The notes: a model not told the origin generated them from the sequence alone. A stretch of DNA of 32,973 nt from Phellopilus nigrolimitatus (GCA_021029095.1 JAJOHG010000287.1:1-32973), one strand, 5' to 3'; shown: positions 12,687 through 21,493, numbered from the stretch's first letter. Program-made: numbers and translations.

Positions 12687-12899
12687 TCAGGTTGTCTGTG
12701 CCCTCCTTCGTGGAAAACTGAGCCTGAGAGCCAGATCTTGGAAGTTGGTCGATCTCGCCGATTTTTCAACGGTTTCGCGTGCTTCTTTGATCTTCTGGAC
12801 GGTCGCGACGTGGCGCTGACAGTGGAAATACGATGAGCGAGCGAGAGCGTTGTGGTCGAGGTCAAAGCGGTGAGCATGGTAGGTTTTTTCGGGCGACAT
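12687..12899 (-). CDS. Small open frame upstream of SWR1 (hypothetical gene or leader ORF)
   Basis: A 70-residue frame starting MSPEKTYHAHRFDLDHNALA, followed by a helical, charged stretch (VQKIKEARETVEKSA). It ends 89 bp before the SWR1 start codon, on the same strand. A second ATG in another frame lies 22 bp downstream of its start. The codons look reasonable but I recognise no family. It could be a small separate gene or an upstream ORF in the SWR1 leader that lowers translation. Confidence that it is a real protein is low. Confidence 0.25.
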   Translation of the reverse strand: MSPEKTYHAHRFDLDHNALARSSYFHCQRHVATVQKIKEARETVEKSARSTNFQDLALRLSFPRRRAQTT

Positions 12900-13686
12900 C
12901 TTCAAGTAACTCTCCTGCCAAACTCGGCGACGGCGCTGGGCGGCTCACCGCGGCTGCTGTCAGCAGCCTGAATTAGCAAATTTCCGCGCATACGACGTTG
13001 CTGAAAACCCCTTGAGCAAGATAATCCACAAGTGAGTTTGGTCAACTGCTTTCGTGGATAATGTACATTCTGATGAGATTTGGATATGCAGGGCTCATGT
13101 AGATCCGACTTGAAAGCGCCACTTGTCCTCATCTTACGAAGGTAGAAAGAGTTCGCCTTTCAACGTCGACTTACTCGAGCACAAAGCTACAATTATAAGC
13201 TGCATCGTCTTGCTATCGGGGATTGATTTGGTTCGAGGACGCAAGTCTTCATACTATGTATCAAAATCTGCGCTGTATCCGACAAATAAGCCATAAAGCT
13301 GCTCTGTCAGACTGCAATATGCAGTTCAGGCATAGTCGTATTAAAGTACCTTCTCGCCCTCCTCAAATCTCATGGGACCTCGCGCAGATCGAAACCCTCT
13401 CATCTTTCGTTCCCCCGCCTTCCCTTTCGTTTGCGCTGTATCTGCTGAATTTTTTTATTATGGTCCGATTACCAACGAAGTGATATGCTCCTTATGCAGA
13501 TTACCGACGTGTCGGTACGCTCTTCCGCTTCGATTCAAAGTTCTATCCCTGGGCTTTGGGCGCCGCATACCGCAAATAACAAGCAGAGCAGTTACGACCG
13601 ATAGAACAGGTGTCTTTTTCCTCCCCTCCAGTGGGAGCGACTCCACCTCTCTTCGCCACTGTCTTCTGCGACGGGATCGCCTCAGT
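12900..13686. other. Intergenic region between SWR1 and the coiled-coil gene
   Basis: Promoter-side sequence for SWR1 and the 3' flank of the next minus-strand gene. Open frames at 13223-13483 and 13372-14007 on the plus strand lack family features; the latter is largely a shadow of the coiled-coil gene. Confidence 0.4.
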
Positions 13687-15001
13687 TCAGAAAGAGAACT
13701 TGGGCATCGAAGGCATGTTGAGGGAAGGGAAAGCCGCAGCCGATGGAAGGTCGTTGTGGGCAGAAACATCATTTCCATCGTCATTCAGATTAAACCGTTT
13801 GTGCAGCTGTTCGGCAACCCGCTCGATCTCCATGTCAAAGGCGCTCATTCCCGAGGTCATAATGAGTTGGTCGTTGATGGCTGCGAGTCGCAAGGCACTC
13901 GCATTGTACCCCTCGTCATAGTCCTCGTCGATTTCACGCACAGGCATGCCGGGCGTGGTAGCAGAAGTCCGGGTATTGGAAAAGGAAGCCGCCGACGACG
14001 AACGTGAGGACGTAGAGGCCGAGATGGGCGCCTGAGTGCAAGAAGCGCTAGTACATGGCAGCTCGCATTCGATATCCGCATCACATATCATCTCGTCGCA
14101 CAGGGAAGCGCCGCGAGGTCCGCCCTCATTTTGTTTCGATGCAGACCTCGCCGTTGTGTACATCTGGCCGATGATCTGGTACTTAGACTTCATATGTCTA
14201 AGTTCTTTTTCCAGTTTTCGGTTCTCGCACTCAAGCGCGTCATACTTCCTCGCCTGATCGTTGAGAGCGTCTTGCAGCTCTTTTACTTTCGCTTGAAGGT
14301 CTACGTGCGGTGGAGCTACGAAAACATCGTCAAGGAAAGGCACTGTCAAAGTGCATCAGCACAGTGTACGAAGGATGGACAGATAATACACATACCGTCC
14401 TGAAAATCCTGCAAATCTTCTTTCTCTGGCATCCCAAACTTCGTAGTTCGGACAGGACCAGGTGTCGGATTCATATCAAACGGCACTAAAAATAGGTCAG
14501 TTAAGGCGAAATCAACTGTATGAACAACACTTACTCCTACCTGAATGCGAAGGATACGACATCCTGCCGCGAGCACGCAATCCTAAACGCGAAAGCAGAG
14601 ATAAGTATAGCTGAGTGCATCGCACAATGTGGCTGAGGCTCTTACTGGTTTCCAGCCTGCTTGTCACCGCGTCATCCATGAAACTTGCGACAGGAGGAGG
14701 ATGTTCTGCGCTTCGGCGACGTACGGCATCAGCACGACGTTTTTTCATGCCTGTCTGCGGGATGTCGAGGAGCGGCGAAGTTCTCTTGCGAGGAGGGGTT
14801 GATGGTCCTGCAATATCGGTCTGCGATTGTGCGAAGCACACGCGCTGTAAGACACAAAGCGTGGATCGTCAGTTCAGGATTGGAACGCGCGACGCGCAAG
14901 CGTATGCTCATAACGAGGGCGGAAGTGGGAGAACATACCACGTATGGCTTTCTGGACGCGCCCGCCGCATTTGTCTTGTTCCGTCTATCTGCGCCTGGCA
15001 T
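13687..15001 (-). CDS. Hypothetical coiled-coil protein
   Basis: Five exons join in frame to 349 residues: 15001-14939, 14844-14646, 14582-14541, 14485-14396, 14342-13687. I do not recognise the family. The N-terminal third is basic and proline/serine-rich (PSTPPRKRTSPLLDIP, MKKRRADAVRRRS), suggesting a nuclear localisation signal and possible phosphorylation sites. The middle has VRTTKFGMPEKEDLQDFQD. Then comes VDLQAKVKELQDALNDQARK followed by YDALECENRKLEKELRHMKS, a clear heptad coiled coil of about 40 residues. The C-terminal part is Ser/Thr-rich with acidic patches and ends MPSMPKFSF. No signal peptide or membrane span is seen. All four introns are canonical; three are 53-63 nt and the first is 94 nt. 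A nuclear or cytoskeletal scaffold role is a guess from composition only. Confidence 0.75.
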
Positions 15002-15230
15002 GTTGTCGGAGAATAAGGTGGACGAGTATGTGTTGAGTTATAGAGTGTTTGACAAAGGGGAGTCGACAGGCCGGGGGACGAGCTGTCAGTGGTGATGGTG
15101 AACGATACAGAAAGAGGGTCTGCGGTTGGCTGAATTTATCCTTGCTGTGGCTGAAGAACAATGGGCTCCTACATATTATTTCCTTTTGCGTAATCAACAC
15201 GTTGAACTTCCCCCAGCAGAATTCCTATCT

Positions 15231-15272
15231 TCGAATTGGAGGCTTCGAATTGGAGGCTTCGAATTGGAGGCT
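15231..15272. repeat. Tandem repeat, three copies of 14 bp
   Basis: The unit TCGAATTGGAGGCT occurs three times head to tail with no mismatch, at 15231, 15245 and 15259. It lies about 230 bp upstream of the coiled-coil gene's start codon. Confidence 0.95.
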
Positions 15273-15825
15273 CGAGCCTCAAGGTTCCACCTTAACGTTA
15301 ACTGTGAACCGGAACAGGAGGAGCGGGAGGCGACAAAAACATTCTGACTGCGATCCTTGTTTCTGAGAGCCCTCTTGACCGAGGATTCTTTCCAACGGAC
15401 AATTCTAGGATACCTCAAATCGCAGCTTTGCTTCTGCATTGATTCATACGAAGTTTCTTTTTTTCTCAGACTCAGACTTCATCTCTAGCATATCCTGCTA
15501 TCATGTTTCCTGCTGCTCTGGCCTCCTTCTATGATGCACTTCTACATTCTGCGCTATTTCTTACTTTTCTATAGAACACTGACGTCGAAGTACTTGAACA
15601 CAGGACCCTCAGAACGTATTGATAGGAGTCCTATTGCTTGCGACGCCTCTTCGATTTCAAATTGCGATTTTTCAATGTCGTCCTTGCTCGCACGCTAGCA
15701 CCGTGCCCTTCCTAAATCTCACATCAAGGTAATCTGTGCCTCTGTTACACTTTCTGGACCTATAAAAACTTATATTTCAGGTATTCATACGCTAAGGCAG
15801 ACAATCGAAGGTCTTCAAAGCTCGA

Positions 15826-15972
15826 ATGCAGGATAAGCAGTACGGAGAGACGACCTTTCTGCAGTTGTCATTGCAGCCATGTACTGGCATAATCGAACTC
15901 GTTGCTAGTAACACTCGACGCTACTTCAGAGTTGATTACTTAACGTTCAGCACTCGGCGCATTGTGGTTTGA
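15826..15972 (+). CDS. Possible 48-residue ORF behind a TATA box
   Basis: The frame begins MQDKQYGETTFLQLSLQPCT and ends RRIVV before TGA. A TATAAAAA box at 15761-15768 lies about 60 bp upstream, a normal spacing. No homologue is recognised and the frame is short enough to arise by chance. It is listed because the promoter-like box and ATG are correctly spaced. Confidence 0.18.
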   Translation: MQDKQYGETTFLQLSLQPCTGIIELVASNTRRYFRVDYLTFSTRRIVV

Positions 15973-16177
15973 TTTACCTGTGTCACTTTTCACTAAGAGT
16001 GATCAGCCTTAGTCCTTTGTGTAATCGTTAGGCTATATTAAATTGAAAGAAAAAAATAGAGTTGATTGCAACAGGCGCTCTTTTCTGACTTAAGAATCAC
16101 ATCCTCAAGTTGAACATACAGAACGCCAATGAAGATTTGGTCTGCGAAGAGCAAATTCTGCAGGCTATATCTCTGCG

Positions 16178-16504
16178 CTAAGCAACACGATCACCATCCG
16201 GACCGACGACGAACCAGCCGAAATTCAGCTCAGCAACGCGGACGTTGTTCCATTTCAACTCGTAAAAGTTGGTCTTGCAAATGACGTAGTATGTGTTTCC
16301 TTCGAGAGGCATCGCGAACCCGTTTCGATCGAATTTCCTCCCACCGACGGAAATATCGTAGCATTCGATGCCCATGGGCTTCAGGATAGGTTTGTCGTTG
16401 ATGTCGGTGAATGAAACATAAGACAACCCGCGATGGTACTGCTTGATAACGACTTTGACAGCCTCGCTAATGGGAAAGGTGACGGTGGGGTGTTCGCGAT
16501 ACAT
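16178..16504 (-). CDS. Small-protein family, copy 1 (108 residues, function unknown)
   Basis: First member of a local family of five intact 108-residue proteins. No signal peptide, membrane span or known domain is visible; the alternating hydrophobic pattern suggests an all-beta cytosolic protein. Family-invariant blocks are MYR/HP at the start, VKVVI (16-20), YVSF (29-32), CYD (48-50), TNFYE (78-82), ELNF (92-95) and Trp97. The start is the ATG shared by all copies, in the context CGACATG. A leader intron is visible on the minus strand at 16577-16529 (49 nt). Upstream is the block TATAAAAGAGACAGCGAG, with TATAAAAG at 16638-16631. Its 3' flank matches that of the copy at 21167. Differences from the others include Asp59-Arg60 in place of Gly-Pro/His. 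Confidence 0.8.
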   Translation of the reverse strand: MYREHPTVTFPISEAVKVVIKQYHRGLSYVSFTDINDKPILKPMGIECYDISVGGRKFDRNGFAMPLEGNTYYVICKTNFYELKWNNVRVAELNFGWFVVGPDGDRVA

Positions 16505-16751
16505 GTCGTGATGACTGTTCTGAGATAACTGGGTAAGCAAACAAGTCCTCTTGCGATGGACAACGGGACAGACTTACAGGTTTTGAAAGCTGAGGGTGCG
16601 GATAATACTGGAAGGCAGATCTCGCTGTCTCTTTTATATGTACGCAACGCAGCGGTGTGGTGTTGAAGTCTTCCAACGTGTTTGTTTTGCCGATCACTTA
16701 CGTATATGGTGATCGAAGTGTCATGGCCATCTGACTCAAATAAACCTTGTA

Positions 16752-17339
16752 CAGTAGGACCTCTCGTTAAGCTTGACCCTTGGTGGACACCTGAGCCTAA
16801 GCTTAACGACAAGTTAAGTTAATCCACGGCCTTACATAATTACATAAAAAATATCAATTTTTTTTTCTACTTACTGTGAGAAAATCTTCCTAATGTCAGC
16901 CTGCTCAAGAGATCCATTGATAATAATATCTCTGCAAAGCTCATTTCTGATCTTCGGTAAAAGTGAACGAGCTTGTGCAAAGTTATCTCTGGGGCAGAAC
17001 TGAAAGAACCAACCAAGTTTTGCAAGTGCCTGACAAGCTCTCTAGAGTCTAGACATGTTGGGCAAAGACAAGGATTGCAGGACATGATCAACTACAGGCT
17101 TGTGGCTGAGATGTGAACTGTGGCCGGCACACATGTGACTCTCCAAAAGCTTATGTAAACGACCTGTCGTTAAGCTTATTCCCAATTAATTTTCAAAAAT
17201 ATGGCTAAGCGTTAAGCGTATTGTACATTTAAGCTTAATGTGCTACTTTTTCGGTTCTACCATGTCCGTGGACACAGATTCTCAAGCTTATTGACAAGTT
17301 AAGCTTAACCACAGGTAAGCTTAACGAGAGGTCCTACTG
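16752..17339. mobile_element. Non-autonomous pogo/Tigger-like MITE, element 2
   Basis: A 588-bp element with perfect 23-bp terminal inverted repeats (16752-16774, 17317-17339) starting CAGTAGGACCTCTCGTTAAG. It is flanked by TA (16750-16751, 17340-17341). The terminal sequence follows the general Tigger-type CAGT..GAACCTCTCGTTAAG pattern. No transposase frame is present. The motif AAGCTTAA recurs many times near both ends. It sits just upstream of copy 1 of the small-protein family, within about 120 bp of its TATA block. Confidence 0.85.
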
Positions 17340-17341
17340 TA

Positions 17342-17983
17342 TTCGGAAACATTGTATTCGGGGTCGTGTTTTTCTTTTTTTGAAATTGTTCCTCTACACA
17401 GCGCCGCCATCAGGAGGACTCTCAAGATCAAATAATTTGGGGTTCATCAAGCCTGGCAGCAAAGGGTCCCAGAGACGGTTCTACATATCATACTCATCAA
17501 AACATTTGGGTTCTAAGTGTTTTTATGACTTGTTTTTGGTAACTTATTGTTGCCACTCAACTTAATTTGGCATAAGAGCGACATCACTGGGACCTCGGCA
17601 GTGAGGTACCTCATCCAAGGCCTTGAACCGCACGGATGCCGTACGTGCTAGAAGTGGAGACATTCGCTAATCAGGATGAAGATCATCTTGCTTCTGGCTA
17701 TTTGTGTACCACATCCTAGTACCACACCTTATGTTAATCAGGTGCTTCAAAATCAAACTGCTGTATTTGATTTTTATGTGCATGCTCTCTTCCACTCGAG
17801 TATATTGTAATACGGCCATCAAATCCCAGCAGAGAGCACAATATAAAACACAACGAAAAGCCTCCTCTCTTCTCATCCCCGGAAATTTCTCAGACCCAGC
17901 TTCAGTTACAGAATTTGCCATCATATACCGCAGGCAAGCAACACTGAAACTGCTTCATTTACAAAACAGCTGACCTTTGGGTA
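17342..17983. other. Spacer with promoter of the 137-residue gene
   Basis: No gene is supported here. A TATAAAA box at 17842-17848 is followed by a pyrimidine-rich stretch (about 17861-17880) that looks like a transcription start region. Both point rightwards to the ATG at 18603, with MITE element 3 now lying between. Confidence 0.4.
17842..17848 (+). promoter_or_regulatory. TATA box, probable promoter of the 137-residue gene
   Basis: TATAAAA is followed 25-35 bp later by a CT-rich start-like region. If element 3 is removed in thought, the box would lie about 150 bp before the ATG at 18603, a normal fungal leader length. Confidence 0.4.
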
Positions 17984-17985
17984 TA

Positions 17986-18587
17986 CAGTTGAAATTGTAA
18001 TAATGCATAACCTCATAATGCATAAATCTGATAATGCATAGGGTTAGGCCGTCTCCCGAGTTGGGAGGCGGGTAAATCGGCTGCATAACGCATATTGCAT
18101 AATGCATAGACTTTTTAGGACATTTTTGCATAATTTAGGGTAAGAGGCCGTATTTTTGGTACTTACTTGAGGCTTGATTGTCGTGTCAAATGTCAAAATT
18201 GTGATCCTTGTCTATGTATTCTTTCTACAGGATGGAATGGACCTTTGTGCGCAACTCGAATGCCTTTTCCTATCACACGCAGAAGCGAAGGGTAGTTTGG
18301 AACTGTCAAAAATGGTGAGAAAATTCCGCGGCTATCTCTTCTCCATTCATTTTGGAGCTTGGAAAGTCAAAATCATAGCTTCGAGTTGACTGTGTCATTT
18401 CCGAACCAAATTTCCTGCATCAGTGCGGTTCAAGGTCTAATTGTAAAATAAATTTAAATAAATTTAAATAATAAAATAATATTAAATTAAATAAGAATTA
18501 ATATTGATTACTCTCGTACCGCATAAATCCCATAATGCATAGCCTTTGGGTGGGAACCGACGTTATGCGTTATGACAATTTCAACTG
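17986..18587. mobile_element. Non-autonomous pogo/Tigger-like MITE, element 3
   Basis: A 602-bp element with 25-bp terminal inverted repeats carrying two mismatches (17986-18010, 18563-18587). It starts CAGTTGAAATTG and is flanked by TA (17984-17985, 18588-18589). Like element 1 it is studded with ATGCAT palindromes (for example near 18003, 18018, 18033 and 18104), so the two belong to related families. It ends 15 bp before the ATG of the 137-residue gene. An internal 71-codon frame (18174-18389, non-ATG start) has no transposase features. Confidence 0.83.
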
Positions 18588-18602
18588 TAGCAACTGCCAG
18601 TC

Positions 18603-19016
18603 ATGTCACTTTGGAACGGTTCCTTTTTGTACAAATTCGATGCGAACCCTAATCCTCAATACCAGTTTTACTGGAACATGACCCGCGTCTTCAAGTTGAG
18701 TTGTATCGCTCCGGGAGTTGGCCGGATCACGTTCCACGTTGTCCATCCTTACATTCCTGAGGAAAACAACCAAAATATCATGGACCGAATCGATCCGGCT
18801 AGACTGCATCCCCCGAATGCTGCCAACATTTTCCAGCTTTTTATTATGGAGAACCAACCCAGACAGGATTTTCAGCTGGTTCATGTTGAGCCAGAGGACG
18901 TGGGCGACGTCTACCATATCATGTGGACTGAGGACTACACTATGCGTGTCGAAGGAGTTCACAACTCTCTCATGCTTTACCAGCAGCACCAAAGCGCTAG
19001 AAGGATCACACGCTAG
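18603..19016 (+). CDS. Hypothetical 137-residue protein in the small-protein island
   Basis: Intronless frame MSLWNGSFLYKFDANPNPQY to RRITR, on the strand opposite to the 108-residue paralogues. No signal peptide or known domain was recognised. Predicted character is beta-rich with an Asn/Pro-rich start. Its end (VYHIMWTEDYTMRVEGV) can be laid without gaps on the family segment YYVIC.TNFYE.KW..V, and its start (WNMTRVFKL) on FNISDTVKV, so it may be a remote relative. The identities are few and this is only suggestive. MITE element 3 ends 15 bp before the ATG, so the leader or the 5' end of the gene has been disturbed. The ATG used could be internal to a formerly longer gene. Confidence 0.55.
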   Translation: MSLWNGSFLYKFDANPNPQYQFYWNMTRVFKLSCIAPGVGRITFHVVHPYIPEENNQNIMDRIDPARLHPPNAANIFQLFIMENQPRQDFQLVHVEPEDVGDVYHIMWTEDYTMRVEGVHNSLMLYQQHQSARRITR

Positions 19017-19225
19017 GCGCCCTTCTGTGACGTGTAGTTTTTTGAACAGCCGTCCTCCGGCACCGGAGGCTTTTGTTGGTGATGTCGGACGAAACACTTT
19101 CCCCCTATATAGTTCATTTTAAAGTCGACTTCTCTTCCCCAATACCTCCCACTGTTTGGACATTACTTTTCTTGTATGCGTGCTTACTTTACAACTTGAA
19201 TGCCGATGTAATTGATGACTCTGCG

Positions 19226-19552
19226 CTAAGCAACACGATTACCACCCGGACCAACGACGAACCAACCAAAATTCAGCTCAGCAACGCGGACGTCGTTCCA
19301 TTTCAACTCGTAAAAGTTGGTCTTGCAAATGACGTAGTATGCGTTTCCTCCGAGAGGCATGGGAAACCCGTTTGGACCAAATTTCTTCCCACCGACGGAA
19401 ATATCGTAGCACTCGATACCCTCGGGCTTCGGGATACGCGTGCCATTGATGTCGGTGAATGAGACATAAGACAGCCCGCGATGGTACTGTTCGATAACGA
19501 CTTTGACAGTGTCGCTGATGTTAAACGTGACGGCGGGGTGTTCGCGATACAT
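19226..19552 (-). CDS. Small-protein family, copy 2 (108 residues, function unknown)
   Basis: Same family as copy 1 and nearest in sequence to the copy at 21167, from which it differs at few residues (mainly Thr15, Gly68, 72-77, 86-91, Asn105). A leader intron is visible at about 19624-19569 (56 nt). The upstream block reads TGTAAAAGAGACA, so the TATA box is weakened by one base. The frame is open for 40 codons further upstream, but the conserved ATG and intron argue against a longer protein. Together with copy 3 it forms one half of a duplicated two-gene block. Confidence 0.82.
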   Translation of the reverse strand: MYREHPAVTFNISDTVKVVIEQYHRGLSYVSFTDINGTRIPKPEGIECYDISVGGKKFGPNGFPMPLGGNAYYVICKTNFYELKWNDVRVAELNFGWFVVGPGGNRVA

Positions 19553-20054
19553 GTCGTGGTGACTAGATCTTAGTGGGTAAGAAAATTCAAGTCCTCTACC
19601 TACGATGTTGATACGACAACTCACAAATTCTGAAAGCCGGTGTGCAGGTAATCCTAGAAGGTTGTCTCTTTTACACGACGTACGTCGGTCGGCAGTTGCC
19701 GTCCCAGCCAAAAACCACGTGTCAGATTTAAACACTGTCGCGCGCTTAAGCCTGGCTCTACACAGCACTAGAATGCGAAGTACTATCGCCTTATTGTGAG
19801 TGAGCAACTGATTGAAGTGTACGCCTTCTACTCTCGGCTCGTGACTGATCGCTACGCTGGTATGAATACCAACTGCTTTTCAGCCCATCCAAGTCTTTCC
19901 CCCATTGTTCATGTTTCTATACATGAGCCTACTACTCTTCGATGAGACGTGAAAATAGATACATTGCAGCAACAACTTGAAAGCATACGGACATCGATGA
20001 ATTTGTGTCTACAACGAAAAATTCTGATGCATGTACGTAGGATATAGCTCTGCG

Positions 20055-20381
20055 CTAAGCAAGACGTTTTCCATCCGGTCCTGTAACGAACCAGCTGAAG
20101 TTCAGCTCGGCCACGAGGATACTGTCCTGTTTGATCTCGTAAAAGTTGGTCATGCAAAGGGTATAACGCAAGTTTCTATCATAAGGCATCTCGAATCCGT
20201 GAGGACCAAACTTCTTCTTGCCAACGGAAACATCGTAGCACTTGACGCCCTCTGGCTTCGGGATACGCGTGCCGTTGGTATCGTTGAATGAGACATAAGA
20301 TAGTCCGCGATGGTTTTGCTCGATAACAACTTTGACAGTGTCGCTGATGTTAAAGGTGACGACGGGGTGTTCACGATACAT
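20055..20381 (-). CDS. Small-protein family, copy 3 (108 residues, divergent)
   Basis: This is the most divergent intact member. It keeps all invariant blocks (VKVVI, YVSF, CYD, TNFYE, ELNF, Trp97) but differs strongly at residues 67-77 (YDRNLRYTLCM) and 85-89 (QDSIL), where the others have LEGN..YVIC and W.. . The frame length is kept at 108 codons despite this divergence, suggesting continued selection. Leader sequence and an intron-like segment upstream resemble the other copies, with the upstream block ATAAAAGAAACAGCGAG. Its partner in the duplicated block is copy 6 at 22041, with which it shares the end VTGPDGKRL. Confidence 0.8.
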   Translation of the reverse strand: MYREHPVVTFNISDTVKVVIEQNHRGLSYVSFNDTNGTRIPKPEGVKCYDVSVGKKKFGPHGFEMPYDRNLRYTLCMTNFYEIKQDSILVAELNFSWFVTGPDGKRLA

Positions 20382-20399
20382 GTCGGGTGAATGTTCTGC

Positions 20400-20799
20400 T
20401 TGAGCTAAATTGGTAAGCAGACAAATTCTCTACTTATGACGAATAACAGGACAAGCTCACATATCCTAAGAACTGACGTGCAGGTAATCCTAAAAGGCGA
20501 ATCTCGCTGTTTCTTTTATGTCTGTCGGCAGTTGCCGTTCCAGCCACCAACCTTAGGGATCACGAGCCATTTACTACTTTATTAATGCTCGGAAGCTATC
20601 AGCGATTTAATCCTTGACTCTATCATGGTACCCGAATGTGAGCCCTGATTTGACCACCTTGCAGCGCCTTGCAAAATCCAAATAAGACATCTTTTTTTTT
20701 TTTTTTTTAATGAGTAAAATTACGTTTCGCTGATGGGCCAGTAATCACTTTACTATCGACGAGTAATCGTTTGAAGCGTGCGAGCCTTCTCTTCAGCCG
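20400..20799. other. Spacer with poly-T tract
   Basis: It contains the promoter and leader of copy 3 (to about 20540), then unique sequence with a run of 17 T at 20692-20708. Near 20757 begins a short match to the upstream flank of copies 2 and 5. No gene is seen. Confidence 0.45.
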
Positions 20800-20985
20800 A
20801 TACGATGCCGTCGACAGCGTAAAACGTAAGATAGGATAGTCCACAATAGTTCTAGTCGATTATGACGCTATCTGATACCGGGATTCTCGCAGTACATCAC
20901 GTCGAAGTCGTTCTGTTTGGTTATATAATTGAGAGATGCAGATGATGCCAAAGGCAGACCTAACTGTCTCTTTTATAACTTGTTG
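20800..20985 (-). pseudogene. Relic of the small-protein family (copy 4)
   Basis: On the minus strand, a TATAAAAGAGACAG promoter block (20978-20965) and the conserved start ATGTAC (20897) are recognisable. They are followed by degraded family sequence matching the first 35 or so codons. The frame is broken after a few codons by substitutions and a small deletion. The rest of the gene is missing, replaced at about 20800 by sequence like the upstream flank of copies 2 and 5. An unequal exchange between array copies would leave such a fragment. Confidence 0.7.
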
Positions 20986-21166
20986 AAGTACTTCCAGTAG
21001 TAGCTGTGTAAAGGACTTAAATCACATTGTACATAATTATCTACATGCTTGATTGCAAACATGCAGCTCTTTTCTGAATCAAGAATTCCATGCCCAAGTT
21101 GAACATACAAAACGACAATGAATATTTGATCTGCGAAAAGCAAATTCCGCAGGCTACATCTCTGCG

Positions 21167-21493
21167 CTAAGCAACACGCTTACCACCCGGACCGACGACG
21201 TACCAACCGAAATTCAGCTCACCCACGAGGACGCCGTCCCACTTCAACTCGTAAAAGTTGGTCATGTAAATGACATAGACCGCGTTTCCTTCGAGAGGCA
21301 TGGGAAACCCGTTTGGACCAAATTTCTTCCCACCGACGGAAATATCGTAGCACTCGATACCCTCGGGCTTCGGGATACGCGTGCCATTGATGTCGGTGAA
21401 TGAGACATAAGACAGCCCGCGATGGTATTGTTCGATAACGACTTTGACAGCGTCGCTGATGTTAAACGTGACGGCAGGATGTTCGCGATACAT
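21167..21493 (-). CDS. Small-protein family, copy 5 (108 residues, function unknown)
   Basis: Very close to copy 2 in protein and flanks upstream, and to copy 1 in its 3' flank (21050-21170 against 16065-16180). It is therefore a mosaic of duplication events. All invariant family blocks are present. A leader intron can be read from CGTAAGTTG to CCATCCAG on the minus strand. The upstream block is TGTAAAAGAGACAGCAAG. Function is unknown: no signal peptide, cysteine pattern or catalytic motif is visible. Confidence 0.82.
   Translation of the reverse strand: MYREHPAVTFNISDAVKVVIEQYHRGLSYVSFTDINGTRIPKPEGIECYDISVGGKKFGPNGFPMPLEGNAVYVIYMTNFYELKWDGVLVGELNFGWYVVGPGGKRVA

Larger units (their letters stand above)
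15002..16177. other. Long intergenic region before the small-protein array
   Basis: About 1.2 kb without a well-supported gene. It holds a 14-bp tandem repeat (15231-15272) and one isolated short ORF with a TATA box (15826-15972). The last 120 bp share sequence with the 3' flank of the paralogue at 21167, so the duplicated array segment begins here. Confidence 0.45.
19226..20400. repeat. Two-gene segmental duplication, left copy
   Basis: This block (copies 2 and 3 with the spacer between) matches the block at 21167-22390 in gene order, orientation and spacer sequence. Shared spacer stretches include CTGATCGCTACGCTGGTATG (near 19845 and 21837), the region around TATACATGAGCCTA, and GCGACAACTTGAAAGCATAC (with a mismatch) shortly before copies 3 and 6. 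Edges were set by eye and may be off by tens of bases. Confidence 0.7.

Noticed and set aside
13372..14007. 211-codon plus-strand frame
   Set aside because: It runs through non-coding sequence into the antisense of the coiled-coil gene and is rich in Arg/Ser without domain features.
17667..17973. Overlapping frames on both strands upstream of element 3
   Set aside because: Short, AT-rich, no recognised features. The TATA box lies within them, so the stretch is more likely promoter.
18174..18389. Frame inside MITE element 3 as a possible transposase remnant
   Set aside because: Non-ATG start, 71 codons, and no DDE or helix-turn-helix pattern.
18606..19097. 163-codon minus-strand frame over the 137-residue gene
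   Set aside because: Antisense to the plus-strand frame. No features; the plus frame has better residue composition and a weak match to the neighbouring family.
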